Shown here piece by piece: positions 56,498 to 64,000 of a stretch of DNA of 64,000 bases. A model generated the notes under the pieces. The model did no database searches. It was not told the DNA's origin and saw only the letters and a program-made list of their open reading frames with translations. The position numbers were made by a program, and so were the translations under genes. The stretch's first letter is position 1; each line of letters begins with the position of its first letter. Source of the stretch: Hamiltosporidium tvaerminnensis (Eukaryota > Microsporidia > Dubosqiidae); the NCBI GenBank assembly GCA_022605425.2, contig CM061247.1, forward strand, positions 541,001 through 605,000, given 5' to 3'.

Positions 56498-57307
56498 TTA
56501 AAGAAAAGAAATCTTTCCAGACTCAATCAATGAACAAACATAAACAACAATTGTCATAAAGCAAAACCCACTAAAAATAGCACATATCTTGTTCATATTA
56601 ATTCTTCTAATCTTGTTTTTACTGTTTGAATGAAAATGAAATTCAGAATTTAACATTTCAATAAATCCGATGTAAAAAAATGAACCAGAGGAAATTCCTG
56701 TCATTATTAGTTTTACATCCATAAAACTTGAAGTATTTTTTACCTTTTCAATCACATAAAATCCTAAAAGTGTACCAATGGGTGTGAGTGCAGAATATAT
56801 CACAATAAGTGACATGATAACTTTTTTTGGAAACGGTGCGGTCATTATAGACACACCAAGAGCAAATGCCTCAACCCATTTGTGTCCAATTAAACCAGTA
56901 ATATACCATTTAAGTGCCTGTCCAGTCTTTGCTGGGATTCCCAATCCCTCCAAAAATGAATGCAAACTCAACGCGATAACGAAAATCAATGCTTGTGCTT
57001 GCGTAACATTTTCTGGTAAAGAATCATGATCATGTTGTGTTGCATTTAAATACAGCTTATCAATACTAAACAAAATCAAAAAACTTATTCCAGAAAAAAG
57101 CGGTGCGAGACACGAATTCGGTTCTTCATAAAGATCCGGAAAAATATGAAATATCATAGTACTAAGAATAACACCTCCAGCCAAACATTTAGTATAAGAA
57201 GACAATTTTGTTTTAGAAAATACTTTATACGAACAAGCAAAAAGAAAAGTGAATATAAAAAGAAAAACTGAAAGAAGAAATATTTCTGTCTGTGAACCTT
57301 CAAACAT
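56498..57307 (-). CDS. ZIP-family zinc/iron transporter (second copy)
   Basis: A 269-residue membrane protein of the ZIP family. The metal-site helices are HSFLEGLGIP (116-125) and GHKWVEAFALG (141-151). TM1 and TM2 are at about residues 8-28 and 40-58, and a short QHDHD loop (91-95) replaces the long histidine loop of the first copy. It is closer than the first copy to plant/fungal-type and ZIP1-3-like proteins in the HSF-EG and HK-E motifs. CCC on the coding strand (57314-57316) is 6 nt before ATG 57307. The difference in loops suggests that the two genes differ in metal sensing or location, but this is inference. Confidence 0.9.
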   Translation of the reverse strand: MFEGSQTEIFLLSVFLFIFTFLFACSYKVFSKTKLSSYTKCLAGGVILSTMIFHIFPDLYEEPNSCLAPLFSGISFLILFSIDKLYLNATQHDHDSLPENVTQAQALIFVIALSLHSFLEGLGIPAKTGQALKWYITGLIGHKWVEAFALGVSIMTAPFPKKVIMSLIVIYSALTPIGTLLGFYVIEKVKNTSSFMDVKLIMTGISSGSFFYIGFIEMLNSEFHFHSNSKNKIRRINMNKICAIFSGFCFMTIVVYVCSLIESGKISFL

Positions 57308-57317
57308 ATGAAAGGGT

Positions 57318-60300
57318 AAATTTTTCGTTTTTTTTATTTCTTTAAAATCCCTTTTTTACACGTTTAAACAAGTTTATTAGTTTTTTAAAAAATTTATTTA
57401 TTGGATATATAAAGCAATGAAACTTGTCAAAGCTAGTTTATTTAAATTCGAACTGTTTAAATTTTAGGATTGGTCGTTTTTTTTAGTGAAGTAAATTATT
57501 TGTCTTTGAAAATTTGTTTGATAAGCATTTATGATAGAAGTATAAATTTGATATTTTTCAATTATTTGATAAATAGTTTTTTATGAATGAATTATTAAAA
57601 TAATTTTTATATTCTATTTAGCTAAAAGAAGATTCTTATAATTTTTCAAAATAAACAAAATTTCAGATTCTATTTGAAAAAAAAATTAATGAAAAAAGTA
57701 GCTGTTTTATTTAAAAATTTTATTTAGAAATAAAAAATTTCCAAAGTAAACAACTCAATTTATTGTAAAAAAATATAAGTCTTATTTTTTAATTCAATAG
57801 ATTTGCAAAATGATTGATATGTGGAAAATATCCCAACCAATAAATGTTCTTAGTTTGAAGTATTTCTTATGTACTTTTTTTATATATCTTTTTCATAGTC
57901 TAGTTTAGCTTGTAATATGAATTATTAATTAATTAAATTAAAATATAAAAAAATAACAGAATTGATTAAAATATTTTACCTGAATATTATATAGGCTTTT
58001 ATGATATTATTTTTGCAATTGAATTATCAAATTAAAAAATAAAATATTTAGAAAAATAAATTATTAAATATGTTTGATTTTAAAATATGTAAACAAAAAT
58101 AAATTACGTTTGATATATCTTTTCTATTTCTTAAGATTTTGAACTATATTGCTAACCAATCTAAATGGTAGAAAATGATCTTTATTTTGACTTATTCTTG
58201 AAAGAAAATTGACTTTGAAATAATAAAAACTGTAAAAAAAATATCTTAAAATTCTAGGTTTGAGGATTAGTAAAATTAAAAAGCCTACAATCTTTGATTT
58301 CGTGATTTTATGAGTTATTGTATAGGAAATTAGATAAAATCTAGAAACATTAAATAATTTATTATGTGCTAAGTTATCTCACTTTGTATTTTACTTGATT
58401 CATATTATGCTATTTTCTCTCTATTTGAACCGTTTTTATGTTTTATTGATTTGTATATTTAAAATCGAAGTATAATTTGATATATTTTCGTCTAAAATCA
58501 GAAGTTCGAAAATTATAAGCTAATAGGCTTAGCCTATTCATACGTATTGGCATAAATATATTATGAATTGTAGGTATATCTTACAATTATTTGCAGATTA
58601 CATATATTTAAATCTCCTTTTCGAATTTTTGATTGATTTTTTATATCAGGTATCTTTGTTAATCAAAGTAAATGGTCTTGATTATCATTTTGATCGTTAT
58701 TCGCTGTACAAATGTGAAGTTCCATAGTGAATTTATATTCTTTGAATTACATCTTTGATACATTGTTAAAATACCTTAAGTATCATATAACTACTGATCT
58801 CGATATATTTCAATGAATAAGAGTTGGTGTATTCTCAAATAATGCTTAATTCTTTATTTTCCTTTTTTAAACGATTTAGAGCGAAATTTGTAAGTAATTC
58901 CGATTTTAAAGTTTGTTATTTGTTCAAGTTTGTATCTGAAATAAATATATCAAATTGATTTTTCAGATATAAAACTTTTTGGTGTGTTATTAGTTCCTAT
59001 GAGATTAAATTAAAGAATAGATCTTTACTCATATATTATCGATTTACCAAATATAATATTTAAGAATTTACTGGAATGGAAAATTTTAGAATAGTTTATA
59101 TAGAAGCGTTAAAACCATTATAAAAAAAGTATTATTGTGATTGTTTAGCCTATATTTCTCATTTGATTTCATTAGCAAACTATTCTGCTTAACGCGTCTT
59201 TCTATGTTGCTTTTCAGTCTGAAATATTGAAAATAATGGTTGTTATACAAATAAATATACCAGAAGCGATTTATAATAATTCTAATTTATTAAAATTTAA
59301 TTTTGTGCTGGAAAATTAAGCTAAAAACCAATTAACCGTTCGTTAATTCAATCATTCGAAAATATTGAATTCTAGTTGTCTGGAATGCAAAATACACTTT
59401 GATATTCATTTTAACAATGAAATCATGAATTAGTAAATTTTTTCAACGAAAATAAACTTAATTCAATAAATTTCTGTTTAAAAGAAAATTATATATAATT
59501 CCAAGTACGTTTAAATTCTAAATTAATAATATTATATTTAACAAACACCAGAGGTTAAAGAAAAAAATTAGATTTAAAACCAGGCTCAATAATACTTTAG
59601 GGTAAGACTATGAGTTTTTTTTATCGTTTTTAAAGTCAAGTTCGAGTATTTACTTCAGACTAATTAGATTTTCCAGTTGTTTTTTTTAGTGACATTCTGT
59701 CTAATTACACTCAAAAAATTGAAAGTATTTCATAATAAATGGTGTTGAAATCATTAAACATTTTTTCTAAAGATTTCACATCTAAAAAATTTAGATTTTT
59801 TTAGCCTATTTTAGCAATAATTTAACCGAATATAGCATTTACTTTGAAATTTCATACAATTTTCTATTCTATTTAAAAATCAGTATTCCAGCATAATTTT
59901 TTTAAAAAGTATAGAATAAATTTTGACAAACTAAGTTTACTTTTAGAAAGCGTTGCATTTAAAATTGGTGATTTTTGGATCAAAATTTTAATATATAAAA
60001 AGATATTCAATTAAAAACCATTGTCTCACATTTTGCAAAAATAAATTTAATTTTCTATTTCATTAAAAATATCGAAGTATAATTTGAATATTAAAATCAA
60101 AGAAATCTGTTTATAACACGAAAAAAATGGACTTAAGCTCAACGTGAACCATCATAAACAAAATTATTCAATAAATGCTAATAAAAATGTTTTTAATTAT
60201 TTTGAATGTAAATATGTTTAAAAAAAGAGCCAGTATAAAATTAGATTTGAGCTTTTGATTTTTTTAAAACTTTAGAAAAAATTAAAACCTAAATATAATT

Positions 60301-60438
60301 CTTTAGCACATACTTTAATGTCTAAAACACGCATGATCTGTTTAAAAAAATCTAAGTATTAAGAACAAATATATTTTTATAAGATTATTAACAAACAGTT
60401 ATTTCCACTCAGCTTTATAAGTTTTCAATTAGTTTTCT
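57318..60438. other. 3.1-kb AT-rich gene desert
   Basis: No frame above background length, no repeat block and no RNA signature that I can recognise. Confidence 0.5.
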
Positions 60439-60440
60439 TT

Positions 60441-60720
60441 AAAAAAGGACCGTATCGACTATAATTTTGAAAAATATACATTTAATTATAAATTCAATTA
60501 AATATTAAGTCAAATATCATAAAAAATACTTCTTATCGAGTATAATTTTAAAATATACATTTAATTATAAATTCGTTAAAATATTTAAGTCAAATATTCT
60601 TAAAAAAGGATCGTATCGAGTATAATTTTAAAATATACATTTATTTATAAATTCGTTAAAATAATGCATTCTAAGTTTCTTAAAAAATACTTCTTATCGA
60701 CTATAATTAATCAAAAATAG
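60441..60720 (+). repeat. Tandem repeat, ~80-bp unit, about 3.5 copies
   Basis: Units start at about 60441, 60521, 60602 and 60682, each with TATCGA(G/C)TATAATT and (in the first three) AAATATACATTTA followed by TATAAATTC. Units alternate between ...GGACCGTATCG / GGATCGTATCG and TACTTCTTATCG, so a two-unit higher-order pattern is possible. The array is non-coding. Confidence 0.85.
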
Positions 60721-61520
60721 AAATTCATGATATGAATTGGATTTTAATAATTTAAATTTTATTTATAAATGATTCTGCTGAAATTTCAATGCAATAGAAC
60801 TCTTTCAAAAGCACCAATTGAATATAAAAGTTAACACTAAATTGCTAGTGAATAAAAATATTCAAGTTTTTTTTATTTCCTTCGATATTTCTATATTATT
60901 TAAAAACTAAAAGAAAAATTTGAAATGTTTAAAATTACGATGCTAAAAACCTATGATTATAAATCAATTACAATCATAAAAAGTAAATTAATAGGTTATT
61001 TTTTGTATAATTCAAATATTGCGATCTTTGATCAAATATTATTTACGCATCTTAGTTTGAAAAATGAACTATAAGTTATTATATAAACTTTATTATTATA
61101 AAATTATTTTTAGATGACTTTCTTCGATTTCAAATAATAGGTTTTTAAAATATGAAAAAAATCAGTCTTTGGTAACTAAGTGATGTTTTTTTTATATAAT
61201 TTTGGGAAAATTAAAATGTCAAAAAATAAAGCTTAGTTTTCAATATTTTACTTAAAAAAATATTTATTCAATTATGAACCCGCAGGCTAATTATAAGCCA
61301 ATTCACCCATCCTATTATTTCTGCCTAATTTCAACATTCAAACTCCAATTTTTTCAGTATTATCCGTGGGATCTGAAATTAAATATATTTAGGATTTTTG
61401 TATTCTAATATTTACATCTTTTTCCTCATTCGTTTATAATAAATTTCTTTATATATTTTTTGACTAACCTCCAAAGTTGTGAATAAATTTATATTTTTCA
61501 CAAAAATCAAAAAATCGTTA
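60721..61520. other. AT-rich intergenic, nothing recognised
   Basis: An 800-bp gap upstream of ELF1 without a supported feature other than the CCCC leader (61527-61530) at its end. Confidence 0.5.
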
Positions 61521-61537
61521 AAAAAACCCCTAAATTT

Positions 61538-61780
61538 ATGGGAAGAAAGAAAACAAGAAGAAGTCAAATAAAAACAAAAAAAAGATCCGATAGGATGGAA
61601 AACCGTTTTAATTGCCCAGAATGTAACAATGAATCGGTAGTTAAATGTAAAATAGAAAAAAGTTCTAGATTAGGATACGCATATTGTACATTATGTGAAG
61701 CATCATATAAATGTTCTGTGAACAATCTTTCACACCCAGTTGATGTTTATTCTTCTTGGATTGATAATTTTAATAGGTAG
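61538..61780 (+). CDS. ELF1: Transcription elongation factor Elf1 (zinc ribbon)
   Basis: The 80-residue product starts MGRKKTRR and has a basic N-terminal tail. A four-cysteine zinc ribbon follows, C26-x2-C29 and C50-x2-C53 (FNCPECN ... YCTLC). The conserved C-terminal block PVDVYSSWID matches Elf1 (DPIDVYSDWID). Elf1 binds RNA polymerase II in the elongation complex and helps it pass nucleosomes. Length is typical for the compact form. The leader is CCCC at 61527-61530, 7 nt from the ATG. It lies alone between two empty gaps. Confidence 0.95.
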   Translation: MGRKKTRRSQIKTKKRSDRMENRFNCPECNNESVVKCKIEKSSRLGYAYCTLCEASYKCSVNNLSHPVDVYSSWIDNFNR

Positions 61781-62555
61781 GAATATTTTGTAAGGAGGGT
61801 TTTAATTTTAAACAAATTTTGGTATTTTATAATTTTTAATTTTCTAATATATTTTATAATGTTTTAAGCCAAAGTATTTTAATATTATATATTGATTCAT
61901 GACCTTCTTGATTAAATATTTATTTCATTAAATTTATTTTAATTAAGAATTGTTTAAAAGGTAGATAAATTTCTTTTAGGTTTTCTTTCTTTTAAAATGA
62001 AATTTTTAAACGCTAAATATTTCGGTTTTTTACAGAATAGCTTAATAATTTGAAAGAAAAATATTAAGAAATATCTTAAATTAAAGATTTTAGGCGCAAA
62101 TTCAATACTTAAATCTAAAGTATGTTTGGATTTTCGATGAAGGCTTGACAAAAAATGAAAATTTTTAGGAGTCAAAGCTTTTTTTACTCCTTTTTGTCAA
62201 TTTACAATAAAAAAAATTACAAAATACAAAATATATACGACCTTAATAAATATTTAAATTTTGCATTAAAATTTCTCACTTAAATGTAATTAAATTTTCT
62301 ATTTGTATGATACTTTTTAACGGTGGAGAGAGAACTATTTATCAAAATCTCTAAATGCAAATAAGAAACGACAGTGAATTAGAGGAGCATTTTTTTATTA
62401 CAACAACACGATTTGGTTTAATCATGTTTTATTTGAAATATAACTCTAAATGGCTTAATTCTTTTTTTAAGAAGTATTCGCTTTCGCGTACGGTTTTTGA
62501 TAAGATATATACCTAATATTGCTTCGGTGCAAGTAAAAATTTCAAAATTGGCTTC
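61781..62555. other. AT-rich intergenic, nothing recognised
   Basis: The 73-codon minus-strand frame at 61954-62175 has no leader motif and no family resemblance. The segment nearest 62,555 may contain the unrecognised 5' end of the transposase relic. Confidence 0.4.
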
Positions 62556-62559
62556 ATGA

Positions 62560-63080
62560 TGTAATTTATATCATTTTGGGATTTACATTTATACTGCCAT
62601 ATGATACCATCAGAGAAACGCATTGTTTTTAGGATGCAACTATAGCAGACTCTATTAAAGACTTGAGATACTAATAAAAAGTGATCGCTTGTATTCCTTT
62701 GAGAAAATTGGTGGTGGGCCCAGCGAAATAGTGTAGATAGACGAAACAGTTATGGGCAAGAGGAAGTATAACAGAGATCGTCTTATTAGCCAAAAGTAGA
62801 TGTTCGGAGCTATTTTGAGAACAACAAAGAGGTTCTAATGCAAATTGTTTCTAACAGAACGCTGGGTGCTTTATAAAATGCTGTATATAATTCTATCTCT
62901 TCAGAAAGTATAGTATATTCCAATTAACACCGACTATACCCATCAATATTTAGAGAGAATCAAGATTTTTCTTATAATAGTGTGAATCATTCAAAAAATC
63001 TGTATCAGAATCGGGTAGACATACAAACACAATCGAAAATTTATGGTCAAGATTCAAAGTTTTAAAATAAACCATAATTA
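62560..63080 (+). pseudogene. Merlin/IS1595-like DDE transposase relic
   Basis: From about 62,706 the translation, across stops, gives IGG-GPSEIV, stop, IDETVMGKRKYNR, then MFGAILRTT, a frameshift, VLMQIVSNRTLGAL, ESIVYSN and finally SGRHTNTIENLWSRFK. IDE near the start, GKRKYNRG, VFGG and HTNTIE-LWS-K are hallmarks of the ISXO2/IS1595-like transposases of Merlin elements, known from several microsporidia. The expected second catalytic Asp position reads N, followed by a stop. At least four stops and one frameshift make it dead. The N-terminal zinc-binding region is not recognisable and I could not identify terminal inverted repeats. Confidence 0.75.
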
Positions 63081-63825
63081 ATACAAATTCTTAAGGTAAA
63101 TGATTACATTTAAGAATATATTTTAGAAAAATCATCATGGTGCGACCCGTAGTACACTTTTTTTAAAAATTATTAGAACTTTTTATTAAATAAAGTGGTT
63201 ATTGTTTTACATGATTATATTAAATAAAAAGTAAATTGACAAAAAAGGGGTATAAAATAATGAAATTTTGACCTCTAAAAAATTTTCATTTTCCCTCTGG
63301 CATTCATCGAAAGTCCATCCCTAAAATTAAATAATTTTAAAAACGTTTGCCTATGTCTTATTTGCCATCTAATATAAAAACCAAATCTATTTTTTCAGAA
63401 GAATACATTAGATTATTAATATAAAACAACCAATTGATTCTCCAAAGCAGCATTTGATTCATTAAGTATCAGAATAAGATTCGTAAGCGGTTTCACTAAA
63501 AAAAAGATATCGATTATCGTTAGATCTATTTTTTTCTTTTAAACAGGTAATACAATTGTTAAAGGTTTTTCTCTAGTATTAATTTTTTTCGATGAAAAAA
63601 TTGCGTTAATACTTTCATTTATCAAATTACAACATTCACTCTATAATTTATACATTTGGAAGGAAAGGTTTGATTAATTTTTTTTATAGACCGATTATAA
63701 GTCTCTAATATTATTCTTTTCGGATTAAAATCCGTCTTTTATCCATGTTTTTAGATTTTAATATTTCTGATTAAATTAATTTATTTAATATTTTTAATCT
63801 AAAAATGGGTATAAGAAAATATGTA
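63081..63825. other. AT-rich sequence, nothing recognised
   Basis: No supported feature between the transposase relic and the poly(A) tract. Confidence 0.5.
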
Positions 63826-63831
63826 GGCAGC

Positions 63832-64000
<169 letters not shown>

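Overview
The window reads as nuclear DNA of a microsporidian with an expanded, very AT-rich genome. The evidence is a set of shortened eukaryotic proteins without bacterial-type operons, compact genes scattered in long AT-rich gaps, a C-rich motif (CCC/CCCC) just upstream of most start codons (a signal known from microsporidia), and two introns of about 20 nt. The exact species cannot be read from the sequence; gene spacing and transposon load resemble large-genome lineages such as Hamiltosporidium, Edhazardia or Anncaliia.

Conserved genes, left to right: RPN6 (proteasome lid, -), RCM1/NSUN5 rRNA m5C methyltransferase (-), an Aurora-type kinase (+), La/LHP1 (+), a ZIP metal transporter (+), RAT1/XRN2 exonuclease (+), a RhoGAP protein (+), a VPS9-domain Rab GEF with two mini-introns (-), HSH49/SF3B4 (+), SNU114 (-), BUD32 (-), MED7 (-), RAM1 farnesyltransferase beta (-), a HIT hydrolase (-), a second ZIP transporter (-) and ELF1 (+). 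Two splicing factors in the same window as a gene with two introns fit an organism that still splices. For several genes the longest open frame begins at a TTG; the C-rich motif places the real ATG further in, and those starts are used here.

The rest is mostly accessory DNA. A broken non-LTR retrotransposon with an R2-like restriction-type endonuclease domain occupies about 44.6-48.0 kb. Decayed fragments of it lie at 5.5-6.1, 10.9-11.5, 13.5 and 53.7-54.6 kb. Two relics resemble the C-terminus of an arthropod-type LINE (20.3 and 51 kb), and one broken Merlin/IS1595-like transposase lies near 63 kb. An unnamed non-coding repeat of roughly 650-700 bp is present in seven long copies and one fragment, in both orientations. 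A small candidate secreted-protein family is represented by an ORF at 40.6 kb and a clear pseudogene at 48.4 kb. A short island near 19.4 kb carries tRNA-like relics. The window ends in about 170 nt of nearly pure A.

Long stretches (23.5-27.9, 28.9-32.9, 57.3-60.4 kb and others) show no recognisable gene.
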